From Pseudomonas saliphila (GTDB taxonomy: Bacteria; Pseudomonadota; Gammaproteobacteria; Pseudomonadales; Pseudomonadaceae), in contig NZ_VTVA01000021.1 in assembly GCF_008638345.1 (NCBI RefSeq), positions 1-63,196 on the forward strand: a stretch of 63,196 nucleotides of DNA. Direction: 5' to 3'. The notes below the pieces were generated by a model. That model had not been told where the DNA came from. It did no database searches and saw only the letters and a list, made by a program, of their open reading frames with translations. Positions 20,575-28,687 of the stretch are shown one piece after another. Both the position numbers and the translations under genes were made by a program. Each line of letters starts with the position of its first letter. Positions within the stretch are counted from its first letter, which is position 1.

Positions 20575-20723
20575 GCCTTTGATATAGAGCGGGACAGCTT
20601 CGTACACTGGCGCAGCCGCGCCGGAGTCTGGTTCGGTGCGAGGCAGACAATAGAGCTCTTTGGCTAATTTGGTCGAGGATTAACGCAGCAGTGCAGCTTG
20701 CGATGGAACAGGAACAGACCCCG

Positions 20724-21401
20724 ATGTCCGAAGTGTATTTTGTACGCCATGGCCAGGCTTCGTTTGGCTCCGACAACTACGACAAGCTATCCGAGACAGG
20801 GCATGAACAGGCCCGACTGCTTGGCGAATATTTTCGCGAGCGCGATATGCACTTCGATCACATGCTCATTGGCAATATGGTGCGCCAACGTGAGACCGCC
20901 GAAGGGATATGCCAAGGGCTGGGGTTATCCGACCCGACCTTCGAAGTATTTGAAGAGTTGAACGAATTCGATTTCCATTCTATTCGGGCAGCCTATAGCG
21001 CGCAGTTTCCGGATGAAAAACTACCCGAAAAGCCGGCGATAGCGGACTTTTTCAAGCAGCTGCGCAAAGGAATTCTTCTCTGGTCGCGGGGCGAGCTGGA
21101 AGGCGAGTTGCCGGAGACCTGGGCTACCTTTGAAGACCGGATACAGCGCCTGCGTGAGGATCTGATGGCGCGGTGCGTTGGCAAGCGCGTGCTCGCAGTC
21201 AGCTCCGGCGGTGCGATCGCGATGGTGATGCGCCAGTTGTTGCAGGCACCCTGCGAAACCATGATCGAACTCAACCTGCAAACCCGTAACACTGCGTTGA
21301 TACATTGCGTTTTCAACGCGCGCTCAATGCGTTTGTGCGGCTTCAACAGCGTTCCGCATCTTGATCGGCCCGACCGGCAATCATTGATCACCCACGCCTG
21401 A
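20724..21401 (+). CDS. Histidine phosphatase family protein
   Basis: A cytoplasmic member of the phosphoglycerate-mutase-like phosphatases, which pass phosphate through a histidine. The catalytic RHG motif is in VYFVRHGQASFG near the N terminus, and the second histidine region is not obvious by eye. I use the ATG at 20724 (225 residues), which follows an AGGA by about ten bases; an ATG at 20703 and a GTG at 20691 are also in frame. The real substrate cannot be told from sequence. Confidence 0.75.
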   Translation: MSEVYFVRHGQASFGSDNYDKLSETGHEQARLLGEYFRERDMHFDHMLIGNMVRQRETAEGICQGLGLSDPTFEVFEELNEFDFHSIRAAYSAQFPDEKLPEKPAIADFFKQLRKGILLWSRGELEGELPETWATFEDRIQRLREDLMARCVGKRVLAVSSGGAIAMVMRQLLQAPCETMIELNLQTRNTALIHCVFNARSMRLCGFNSVPHLDRPDRQSLITHA

Positions 21402-21496
21402 GCGTCACGTTCGTGCTCCGCCAGCTCCGGCGGGGTGACGGGAGCAGGCGAAACACTGCACAATGTGCGACTACGAGTAGAAACAAGGGCGAGTGG

Positions 21497-22381
21497 ATGC
21501 GAATGCGGGTATTGCTGCTTGGAGGGGAGTCCCGATTGGGACAGGCCTTATTATCCCAGGCGGCGGCAGAGTCAATCAGGATCGATGCACCAGCACGTCC
21601 AAAGGATGGCTGGTTGGCAGGCACGATAGACGATTGCCTCGATATCTTTCAGCCAGACCTCGTCATCGATCTTGCCTACTACCACGAGCAATTTCAGCTG
21701 AGCCTGCACAATGAGCCGCAGCTGGCCAGCCAGCGGGCTTATGGTGAGCAATTGATCAGGGCATGCTCGTCGCGCGGTATCACCTCCTTTATGGTGTCGA
21801 GCACCAGAGTGTTTGATGGTTTGAAGAAAACCACCTATACCGAGCGGGACAAACCTGCACCAGGTGAATCGGTTGGCGAGTTGCAAGCGGCGTTAGAGAG
21901 CCTGATCCGCAGTGTCAGCGACAGACATCTGATTCTACGCTTCAGCTGGCTGCTTGATAGTTCGCCTGACGGGCAGCTCGGTCGACTGCTCAATCAATTG
22001 CAGCACCAGGATCCTGTGCAGCTCGCGGAAGAGTGGCGGGGCAATCCGACGCCCGTGGCGGATGCCGCGCGGGTCATGCTGGCAGTACTCAAGCAGCTGG
22101 ACTGCGAGGCGCCGGTACACGGTGTGTACCATTACGGCAGTACTGAGCCCACCACCTGGATCAGCTTTGCCCAGAGCGTGACCCAGGAGCTGCTGGCCAC
22201 CCACCGGCTGGACAAGGATCCGGTGATTCATCCCATGCCGTTCAATACCACACCGATGGCAGGGCTCGAACCGCAGAACGCCTCCCTGGTTAGCCGCAAG
22301 ATCCTCATGACCTATGGCATCAAGCCGCGTTCATGGCGTAGCCAGCTGCCAGAGCTGCTCAAGAGCGTCGAATCTGCCTAA
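21497..22381 (+). CDS. RmlD-like sugar-nucleotide-binding protein lacking the catalytic YxxxK
   Basis: A Rossmann-fold protein of the extended SDR / RmlD-substrate-binding family, 294 residues. The glycine-rich N terminus (LLLGGESRLGQAL) and the STRVFDG segment near residue 110 match the family. Where active members carry YGxxK, this protein reads VGELQ, so both catalytic Tyr and Lys appear to be replaced. It may be a non-catalytic binder or act on an unusual substrate. A second in-frame ATG at 21503 is an alternative start. As I recall, a probable epimerase gene also sits next to oprG in PAO1. Confidence 0.72.
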   Translation: MRMRVLLLGGESRLGQALLSQAAAESIRIDAPARPKDGWLAGTIDDCLDIFQPDLVIDLAYYHEQFQLSLHNEPQLASQRAYGEQLIRACSSRGITSFMVSSTRVFDGLKKTTYTERDKPAPGESVGELQAALESLIRSVSDRHLILRFSWLLDSSPDGQLGRLLNQLQHQDPVQLAEEWRGNPTPVADAARVMLAVLKQLDCEAPVHGVYHYGSTEPTTWISFAQSVTQELLATHRLDKDPVIHPMPFNTTPMAGLEPQNASLVSRKILMTYGIKPRSWRSQLPELLKSVESA

Positions 22382-22385
22382 CGAC

Positions 22386-22413
22386 AAACGGCCGCATCAG
22401 CGGCCGTTTGGTT
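22386..22413 (+). terminator. Bidirectional terminator between the RmlD-like gene and ompW
   Basis: A perfect 10-bp stem, AAACGGCCGC / GCGGCCGTTT, with loop ATCA. It is flanked by A/T-rich ends on both sides and lies between two convergent genes, so it can serve both. Confidence 0.85.
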
Positions 22414-22431
22414 GTAGCAGGGTGAGACTAC

Positions 22432-23112
22432 TTAGAACTTGTAGCCCAGACCGACCATGTAGACCCATGGATCGACGTCGACATCGACTTCAACGGGCAG
22501 ACCGCTGAAGCTTGTTTTAGCGGTCGTGCTGATATCGATGTAACGGACCTGCGCGTTCAGCATGACGTTTTCTGTCAGCGTGAAGTCGGCGCCGACCTGG
22601 CCAGCCAAGCCCCATGAGTTTTCCAGCCTCAAACCATCATAACCTCTGTTTTCTGCGTCGCTACCGACGTCTTCATCAAAGAACCAGGTAAAGTTTACGC
22701 CTGCGCCGACGTAGGGCTGGAACGCCGAGTTGCTCTGCATTGGATACCAGATGGCGCTTAGGGTAGGCGGTAAATGTTTGATAGTGCCTAATTTCCCGTC
22801 AAACGGAGCTCCCAAACCCGCCACGCCAACGTCATGTTTAAACGGCGTCGCTGCCAGCAACTCAATCCCAACATTATCGGTCAGCATGTAGGCAAAGTTC
22901 AGGCCTAACTGAGTGTTGCTATCCAGCGTTGCCTTGCCGCCGAGAGACGTTCCGGCTGCTTCAATGGCTGAGCTATCTTCCCGTGGATCAACCGTAATTG
23001 CACCGGCGCGAACGATAACGTCACCGGCCTGGTGAGCCTGAGCGACCGCGGTAGCGAGTAATGCTGGAGCAATAAGAAGGCTGGCGACGAGTTTGGTAGC
23101 GAAGCGTGACAT
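22432..23112 (-). CDS. ompW: OmpW/OprG-family outer-membrane beta-barrel
   Basis: Members form an eight-stranded barrel that moves small hydrophobic molecules across the outer membrane. The frame runs much further upstream, but the ATG at 23112 behind AGGAG begins a clear signal peptide (MSRFATKLVASLLIAPALL..., cleaved near AVAQA). The mature barrel ends in GLGYKF, with the terminal Phe needed for BAM-dependent insertion. Length 226. PAO1 OprG sits in the same place beside the Zur operon. A probable ANR/FNR site lies upstream. Confidence 0.92.
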   Translation of the reverse strand: MSRFATKLVASLLIAPALLATAVAQAHQAGDVIVRAGAITVDPREDSSAIEAAGTSLGGKATLDSNTQLGLNFAYMLTDNVGIELLAATPFKHDVGVAGLGAPFDGKLGTIKHLPPTLSAIWYPMQSNSAFQPYVGAGVNFTWFFDEDVGSDAENRGYDGLRLENSWGLAGQVGADFTLTENVMLNAQVRYIDISTTAKTSFSGLPVEVDVDVDPWVYMVGLGYKF

Positions 23113-23144
23113 GTAGGTACTCCTGGGTAGGTATCGATGGACGG

Positions 23145-23186
23145 ACTTTACGTGGTTCACAGCACCCAAATATTGATCTGGAGCAA
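23145..23186 (-). promoter_or_regulatory. Probable ANR/FNR-dependent promoter of ompW
   Basis: TTGATCTGGAGCAA (23173-23186) matches the ANR/FNR palindrome TTGAT-N4-ATCAA with one mismatch. On the minus strand TAAAGT (23150-23145) is a fair -10 box. If transcription starts near 23138, the site is centred at -41.5, the class II activator position. In PAO1, oprG is reported to be ANR-controlled, which supports the reading. Confidence 0.5.
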
Positions 23187-23226
23187 TTGACGCGCCCTCT
23201 GTCATGCGACGGTGCGCCACATGCGG

Positions 23227-23268
23227 TTGAAGTCTGTCGGCGCACAGATGATAATGAGTCTCTTTTGT
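23227..23268 (+). promoter_or_regulatory. Promoter with overlapping Fur-like box for the TonB operon
   Basis: TTGAAG (23227-23232) and GATAAT (23250-23255) are 17 bases apart and point toward the DUF3450 gene. The -10 box is also the start of GATAATGAGTCTCTTTTGT (23250-23268), which matches about 12 of 19 bases of the Fur consensus. Iron repression of a TonB system would make sense, but the box is imperfect. Confidence 0.45.
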
Positions 23269-23306
23269 GGTCGGACTCAATCGAGCCGGCGTCTCGGAGA
23301 GGTTTA

Positions 23307-24071
23307 ATGAAGGTTGTCTGGTTATTGATCCTGGCTTGCATGCCAGGTGCGTTGCTGGCGCAGGATGCTGGCGATCAAGCGCTATCTGAAAGCGAAAGAC
23401 TGATGGGCGAGGCCCGCGATTCCCAGCAACGCATCGATGCGCTGGACGACGCCACCCGGGACGCCTTGCAACGTTATCGCCAGGCCATACAGCAGCGTGA
23501 GCAGCTGGGGGATTACAACAAGCAGCTTGCCGAGATGGTGCAGACTCAGCGCGGTGAACTCGAGTCGCTGCAGACCCAGCTGGCGAGCATCGAGGAAACC
23601 CAGCGTGAAGTGCTGCCCATGCTGCAGCGCATGCTTTATTCGCTGGAAACATTCGTTTCGCTTGATGTGCCGTTTCAACTGGAAGAGCGCAACGAGCGCC
23701 TCGGGCAGCTGCGCGACCTGATGGCGCAACCCGATGTCAGCGTGGCGGAGAAATACCGCCGCGTGCTCGAGGCCTACCAGATCGAAAGTGACTACGGTCG
23801 CACGCTCGAAGCCTGGCGCGGTCCGCTGGAGGTGGATGGCAGTCAGCGCGTCGTCGACTTCCTGCGTTTGGGCCGGGTGATGCTGTTCTATCAGACGCTT
23901 GATGGTCGTCGTCAGGGGTATTGGGACGCCGCCGGAAGCGATTGGGCTGAGCTGTCGGACGATTATCACCGCACCCTTCAGCAGGGGCTGAATATCGCTC
24001 ATCAGCAACAGACGCCGGTCATGCTGCGTTTGCCGTTGCCTCCAGTAGAGCCGCAGGGAGATGCCCCATGA
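23307..24071 (+). CDS. DUF3450 periplasmic coiled-coil protein
   Basis: A 254-residue secreted protein. The frame opens far upstream, but the ATG at 23307 behind GGAGAGG starts a signal peptide (MKVVWLLILACMPGALLAQ). Residues about 25-115 are a long coiled coil rich in Q, E and L; the C-terminal part (RVVDFLRLGRVMLFYQT) is typical of DUF3450. Genes of this family are known next to TonB2-type systems in Vibrio and other gammaproteobacteria. It overlaps the next gene by four bases (ATGA). The exact role is unknown; a periplasmic support for the energy transducer is inference. Confidence 0.85.
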   Translation: MKVVWLLILACMPGALLAQDAGDQALSESERLMGEARDSQQRIDALDDATRDALQRYRQAIQQREQLGDYNKQLAEMVQTQRGELESLQTQLASIEETQREVLPMLQRMLYSLETFVSLDVPFQLEERNERLGQLRDLMAQPDVSVAEKYRRVLEAYQIESDYGRTLEAWRGPLEVDGSQRVVDFLRLGRVMLFYQTLDGRRQGYWDAAGSDWAELSDDYHRTLQQGLNIAHQQQTPVMLRLPLPPVEPQGDAP

Positions 24072-25414
24072 AGCGTCTGGTCATCAGTTGTGTGCTCGCG
24101 GCGCTGGTGCCGTTGGCTCAGGCCCAACCTGTCAACCTGGACGAACTGCTGCGTGATATCCGCGAAGTGCGTAGCCAGGAACAGCAGGTGATGCAGGAAC
24201 GTGAAGCGGCGTTTCTTGCCGAGCGGGACCAGCAACAAAGCCGGGTAGAAGCGGCTGAAAGTGAGCTTGCCGAAATACAAGCCGAGGCTGACCGGTTGAA
24301 AACAGCCTTCGACGAGCTGGAAACAGCCCTGGCTGAAGGTGAGGCAGAACTCGCGCAACGCAGTGGCAATCTTGGCGAACTCTTTGGCGTGGTGCGGCAG
24401 ATTGCCGGCGATACCCAGAGCCAGTGGCAGGATTCGCTGTTGAATCTGCAGTTCCCTGAGCGCATGAACAGGCTTGATGCGCTATCGCAGAGCCGTGGTA
24501 TCCCTACCATCGAATCGCTTGAACAGTTCTGGTTCATGCTTCAGCAGGACATGACCGCAAGCGGCAAGGTCAGCCGGTTCGAGGCGCCCGTGGTGGGTCT
24601 GGATGGCGAACAGCAGACCCTGCCGGTGGTCAGCGTCGGGCCCTTCACTGCGCTGCAGGATGACCATTATCTTATTTACCAGCCCGAAGCCGATCGCTTG
24701 CTGGTCGCGGCTCGGCAGCCGGGCGGGCGCGGACTGATCGACGATTTCGTGGCACCCCGCGACACGCTGGCTGACCTGCAGATCGACCCCACCCGCGGCA
24801 ACGTGATCCAACAGATCCAACTGACCCCGTCGCTAATGGAACGAGCACGACAGGGCGGCGTGGTGGGTTACGTGATAATGGCACTGGGTGTGCTCGGTTT
24901 GCTACTGGCACTCGCGCGGCTGGTATGGCTGCAGCGCACCAGCGCGCGGGTCGACCGACAAATCGACAATCTGGATCGACTGAGCGACGACAATCCGCTG
25001 GGCCGTGTACTCGGTGTTATCGGCAACCAGCCGAAGCTCGAGGAGCTGGACACACTGGAGCTCAAGCTGGACGAAGCGATCCTCAAGGAAACGCCCAAAC
25101 TCGATCGCTGGCAGGGGCTGATCAAGCTGCTGGCTGCCGTTGCGCCGCTGCTGGGTCTGCTGGGTACAGTCACCGGCATGATTGCCACCTTCCAGGCGAT
25201 CACCCTGTATGGCACCGGTGATCCGAAGTTGATGGCCGGAGGGATCTCCCAGGCATTGGTCACCACCGTACTGGGGCTGGTGGTGGCGATTCCGTTGCTG
25301 TTCCTGCATGGCCTGGTCGCCGCGCGCAGCAAGGCGCTGATTCAGGTGCTGGAACAGCAAAGTGCCGGTCTGATCGCGCTGCATCTGGGTGGCGAGGAGC
25401 GCAAGGGTGAGTGA
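24068..25414 (+). CDS. ttpC: TtpC-like MotA/TolQ/ExbB protein with periplasmic coiled-coil domain
   Basis: A large ExbB relative of 448 residues. Signal peptide at 1-19; coiled coil at about 30-100; periplasmic region to about 260; then three membrane segments (about 264-286, 352-376 and 394-418) with the MotA/TolQ/ExbB core (LLGLLGTVTGMIATFQ). In Vibrio, TtpC is the extra component needed by the TonB2 system. The following exbB gene starts inside its last codons, so the two proteins are probably made together. Confidence 0.87.
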   Translation: MKRLVISCVLAALVPLAQAQPVNLDELLRDIREVRSQEQQVMQEREAAFLAERDQQQSRVEAAESELAEIQAEADRLKTAFDELETALAEGEAELAQRSGNLGELFGVVRQIAGDTQSQWQDSLLNLQFPERMNRLDALSQSRGIPTIESLEQFWFMLQQDMTASGKVSRFEAPVVGLDGEQQTLPVVSVGPFTALQDDHYLIYQPEADRLLVAARQPGGRGLIDDFVAPRDTLADLQIDPTRGNVIQQIQLTPSLMERARQGGVVGYVIMALGVLGLLLALARLVWLQRTSARVDRQIDNLDRLSDDNPLGRVLGVIGNQPKLEELDTLELKLDEAILKETPKLDRWQGLIKLLAAVAPLLGLLGTVTGMIATFQAITLYGTGDPKLMAGGISQALVTTVLGLVVAIPLLFLHGLVAARSKALIQVLEQQSAGLIALHLGGEERKGE

Positions 25415-25922
25415 AGGCCTGCTGCATCTGCAGGACTTTTTTGACAGCGGCGGTTGGGTGCTGTGGGCCATTCTGTGCGCCACTGTGCTGCTCTGGACGC
25501 TGATGCTTGAGCGCTTGTGGTTTCTCGCCCGGGTGTTTCCCAATGAGGCCCGCGACCTGCGCAGTAACTGGCTGGCGCGGACCGAACGCGGCAGCCTGGC
25601 AGCGCGGCATATTCGCACTGCCTGGCTGTCGCAGGCGCAATTGCGGCTCAACCGCAGCGTGCCGATGGTGCGGGTGCTGATCGCCCTGTGCCCGCTGCTC
25701 GGGCTGCTCGGCACGGTCACCGGCATGATTCAGGTGTTCGACGTCATGAGCCTGAGTGGTAATGGCAATCCGCGCGCCATGGCTTCGGGGGTATCCCGCG
25801 CGACCGTACCGACCATGGCCGGCATGGTCATCGCCATCAGCGGGCTGTTCTGTCTGGCACGGCTGGATCAACAGTCACGTCGCGCCTTCCAGCGCCTGAC
25901 TGACAAACTGCGTCACGACTAG
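25407..25922 (+). CDS. exbB: ExbB-type proton channel subunit
   Basis: A short ExbB/TolQ protein with three membrane segments and the motif LLGLLGTVTGMIQVF near residue 105. I chose the GTG at 25407 (171 residues), which has GAGGAG about eight bases upstream and overlaps ttpC by eight bases. An ATG further up at 25389 would add six residues but lies within ttpC. It should work with ExbD and TonB below to harness the proton gradient. Confidence 0.9.
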   Translation: MSEGLLHLQDFFDSGGWVLWAILCATVLLWTLMLERLWFLARVFPNEARDLRSNWLARTERGSLAARHIRTAWLSQAQLRLNRSVPMVRVLIALCPLLGLLGTVTGMIQVFDVMSLSGNGNPRAMASGVSRATVPTMAGMVIAISGLFCLARLDQQSRRAFQRLTDKLRHD

Positions 25923-25931
25923 GATTTATTT

Positions 25932-26351
25932 ATGCGCATGCGCAGACATACCGCCACCAACGATGAAGAAGCCGGGATCGATCTGACCCCGATGCTCGAT
26001 ATCGTGTTCATCATGCTGATCTTTTTCATCGTGACCAGCTCCTTTATCAAGGAAGCCGGTATCACCGTGCAGACGCCCTCGGCCGCCAGCGCCACGGAAC
26101 AGCCCAAGGGCAACATCCTGATTGCGGTGAGTCCGAACGGTGAAATCTGGATGGACGGCCAGCAAGTGGATATCCGTGCCGTGCGTGCGGCCGTAGAGCG
26201 CATGCGGGTGGATCAGCCCGATAGCAGCGTGGTGGTTCAGGCCGACCAGGATTCCCGTAGCGGTCTGGTCATCCAGGTGATGGATCAGGTGCGCCTGGCT
26301 GGCGTGCAGGATGTCGCGCTGGCTGCCACCGCCGGCAACGGCAACCGCTGA
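25932..26351 (+). CDS. exbD: ExbD/TolR-family biopolymer transport protein
   Basis: A 139-residue inner-membrane protein with one N-terminal helix. The segment DLTPMLDIVFIMLIFFIVTS (about 17-36) holds the membrane aspartate that carries protons. A periplasmic ExbD domain follows. An AGGA precedes the ATG. The last base of its stop is the first base of the tonB start. Confidence 0.93.
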   Translation: MRMRRHTATNDEEAGIDLTPMLDIVFIMLIFFIVTSSFIKEAGITVQTPSAASATEQPKGNILIAVSPNGEIWMDGQQVDIRAVRAAVERMRVDQPDSSVVVQADQDSRSGLVIQVMDQVRLAGVQDVALAATAGNGNR

Positions 26352-27040
26352 TGCGATTGCTGTTGAGTTTTCTCGGTGCAGTGCTGATTGCCCTGGCGCT
26401 GTTCGCACTGATGGTGGTGCTGGTGATGCCGCCGCGTGACGACAGCGCGCCGGATCAGGAGCTGGCGCGGGTGAGCTTTGTTCGCAGTGTTAGCGACACG
26501 ACCAGCGAAAGCCGGGAGCGCCAGCCGCGTGAAGCGCCGGAACGCCCGCAGCCACCCGAGCCAACCCCGCAGCCAACGCCGCCACAACAGCAACCGCAGG
26601 TCACTGCTGAACTGGACCTGAATATCGAGGTGCCGAGCATCGATGCGCAGATCAGCCTGAGCACTGCGCCCCGGCTTGAGGGACTTACCGCCGCGGAGGT
26701 CGAAAGCACCCCACCGGCTCCGGTCTCCGCGCCAGCGATGGACGCCGAACCGTCGTTGTCGGAGGAAGTCACGCCCATCAATGACGTTCCGCCTAATTAC
26801 CCGCAGCGGGCGCTGGCGGCCGGTATTGAGGGCGAAGTCACGCTGGCCTTTACCATTACTGCCGAGGGCAGGGTGGATAACCTGCGGGTGACGCACGCCG
26901 AGCCCAAGGGTGTGTTCGATCGCGAAGCGCGTCGGGCGGCGAGCCGTTGGCGGTTTGCGCCCCGGCGAGAAAATGGCCAGCCGGTGGCCAGGGAAGCCAC
27001 CAAGACGCTGTACTTCAAACTCGATGGAGGACGTCGATGA
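26351..27040 (+). CDS. tonB: TonB energy transducer
   Basis: A 229-residue TonB: N-terminal membrane anchor (about 1-27), a proline/glutamine-rich spacer (about 55-90), a linker, and a C-terminal TonB domain (about 140-229) with PPNYPQRALAAGIEGEV and WRFAPRRENGQPV. The length resembles TonB2 rather than the longer classical TonB1. It overlaps the next gene by four bases. No TonB-dependent receptor is encoded beside it, so its clients are elsewhere; BtuB in this window is one possible client. Confidence 0.92.
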   Translation: MRLLLSFLGAVLIALALFALMVVLVMPPRDDSAPDQELARVSFVRSVSDTTSESRERQPREAPERPQPPEPTPQPTPPQQQPQVTAELDLNIEVPSIDAQISLSTAPRLEGLTAAEVESTPPAPVSAPAMDAEPSLSEEVTPINDVPPNYPQRALAAGIEGEVTLAFTITAEGRVDNLRVTHAEPKGVFDREARRAASRWRFAPRRENGQPVAREATKTLYFKLDGGRR

Positions 27041-28146
27041 ATCGCTCGCGTCATTCTCTGAAAGCTGTGGTTTTGTGCGTGCTGCTTGGGAGTGGCGCGG
27101 CGCAAGCTCAGCAGGCCATCAACCCTGGCGTGTTCAGCGCACTGAATTCGGCGCAACAGGCTCAGCAAGCCGGCGACTATGCCCGTGCGCTTTCGCGGCT
27201 GGAAACTGCTTTGGAGCAATCGCGGGACGGTAGTCTGGAGCGCGCGTTGATTGAGCAGCGTTTCGGTTATCTGGCCATCGCCCGCGAGCGCAACGCCGAA
27301 GCGATTGATTGGCTGCGCAAGGCGCTGGCACATGATCAGCTGTCTGCTGACGCAGCGCGACAAGACCGGATCAACCTGGCGCAGCTGCTGATCATGCAGG
27401 AGCGCTACCGTGAAGCCGTTACCTTGCTGGAGCGCGAACATGCACAGCAGCCCCTGGGTAACCAGCCAAAGCGACTACTGGTTCAGGCCTACAGTCGGTT
27501 ACAGCAGTACAGTAAGGCCATACCCATCGCCGAGCAGGTGGTAACGGCGGAGCCGGGGGTGGAAGCAACCTGGTATCAGTTGCTCGCCGGGATGAACCAG
27601 CGCCTGGAACGCTACCGCGAAGCGGAGCGCTGGCTCAAGGTGTTGCTCAAGCGCGAGCCGGGCAACATGCAGTACTGGCGGCAACTGGCCGGCGTTCAGA
27701 GTCAGGGCGGCCGGCAGGTGGCTGCCGCTGCAACACTGCGCTTGGCCTACGAGTCGGGTATCCGCTTTAGTCAGTCCGATCTGGATAACCTGGTGGCGCT
27801 GCAGGTGCGCGCCGGAGCGCCCTGGCAAGCCGCACGTCTGCTGCAAGCCCTGCTCGATGAACGGCTGCTGGCGGGTGATGCGGCGCGCAGTGAACGGCTG
27901 GCGCAACTATGGCATCAGGCGCGGGATCGCGAGCGGGCCAGGGCCGCCTGGGCGAACCTGGCGACAGCAAGCGGGCGAGCCGATCACTGGTTGCGGCTGG
28001 CGAGCATACAGTTGGAGGCGGGGGAGTGGAGCGCCCTGCTTGCCAGCCTGGAACGGGCCCAAGCTGGCGCTAACGCCGAGCAGCAGCGCCAGATTCGCCA
28101 GTGGAGCGACTATGCCCGTAGTGCCCAGGACGAGAACAACAGCTGA
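27037..28146 (+). CDS. TPR-repeat periplasmic protein of the TonB cluster
   Basis: A 369-residue protein with a signal peptide (MNRSRHSLKAVVLCVLLGSGAAQAQ) and tetratricopeptide repeats from about residue 40 to 300, e.g. AQQAQQAGDYARALSRLETAL. It is the last gene of the six-gene unit and starts inside the tonB stop. TPR proteins are usual partners of TtpC/TonB2 clusters; the likely role is a periplasmic scaffold, which is inference. The next genes point the other way. Confidence 0.83.
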   Translation: MNRSRHSLKAVVLCVLLGSGAAQAQQAINPGVFSALNSAQQAQQAGDYARALSRLETALEQSRDGSLERALIEQRFGYLAIARERNAEAIDWLRKALAHDQLSADAARQDRINLAQLLIMQERYREAVTLLEREHAQQPLGNQPKRLLVQAYSRLQQYSKAIPIAEQVVTAEPGVEATWYQLLAGMNQRLERYREAERWLKVLLKREPGNMQYWRQLAGVQSQGGRQVAAAATLRLAYESGIRFSQSDLDNLVALQVRAGAPWQAARLLQALLDERLLAGDAARSERLAQLWHQARDRERARAAWANLATASGRADHWLRLASIQLEAGEWSALLASLERAQAGANAEQQRQIRQWSDYARSAQDENNS

Positions 28147-28158
28147 TCAGCGGCTGGC

Positions 28159-28677
28159 TCAATATACGTAGGGCTCGATAACGGAGGCGACAATCTTGTA
28201 CCCGGCGTTGGCCAGCTCGCTCTCTACATGTTCCACCTGCATGGCACCGGTCACCCAGAACGGCTCATACAGCTCTTCGAGCTTGATACTCTTTTTACTC
28301 TTCACGTACACAGTCTGGTTGGACGGCGGTGGCGGCACGTGAATACAGGCACCAAAGTAAGGGACCAGCAGAAACTCATTCACCTCACCCTCCGCGGTAA
28401 AGCCCAGCGGCACGATGTAACCAGGCAACTTGACCTCACGACCGTTCAACTCCGCCACGACTGGCGCTGAACGCTCTATCTGCACCAGCGGACCGTCAAA
28501 GTCTTCGTCCGACAGACCATCAGCCATATCGGCCAGATCGTATACGGGCGGCGCCATTTCCATTATCTCGCGGACTTCGGGCGGTATCAGGTCGTCCCAG
28601 CTCAGTTCTTCAGCTGCCTGAGCTGTCAGGGCGAAAAGGGTTAAAAAAACGCTCAGTGCCAGGGTGCCAGGATGCAT
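28159..28677 (-). CDS. DUF3299 secreted protein of the zinc operon
   Basis: A 172-residue protein with signal peptide (MHPGTLALSVFLTLFALTAQA) and the DUF3299 core LPGYIVPLGFTAEGEVNEFLLVPYFGACIHVPPPPSNQ. AGAGGAAC precedes the ATG at 28677; the frame stays open to 28800. It is the last gene of a four-gene unit that matches PA4063-PA4066 of PAO1, reported there as Zur-controlled. The biochemical role is unknown; the conserved Cys and His in GACIHVPPP could bind metal. Confidence 0.85.
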   Translation of the reverse strand: MHPGTLALSVFLTLFALTAQAAEELSWDDLIPPEVREIMEMAPPVYDLADMADGLSDEDFDGPLVQIERSAPVVAELNGREVKLPGYIVPLGFTAEGEVNEFLLVPYFGACIHVPPPPSNQTVYVKSKKSIKLEELYEPFWVTGAMQVEHVESELANAGYKIVASVIEPYVY

Positions 28678-28687
28678 GCTGTTCCTC

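Noticed and set aside
22432..23652. OmpW extended to a 406-residue protein
   Set aside because: The first 180 codons of that frame run antisense through the DUF3450 gene and the divergent promoter region. The signal peptide and AGGAG mark the ATG at 23112 as the start.
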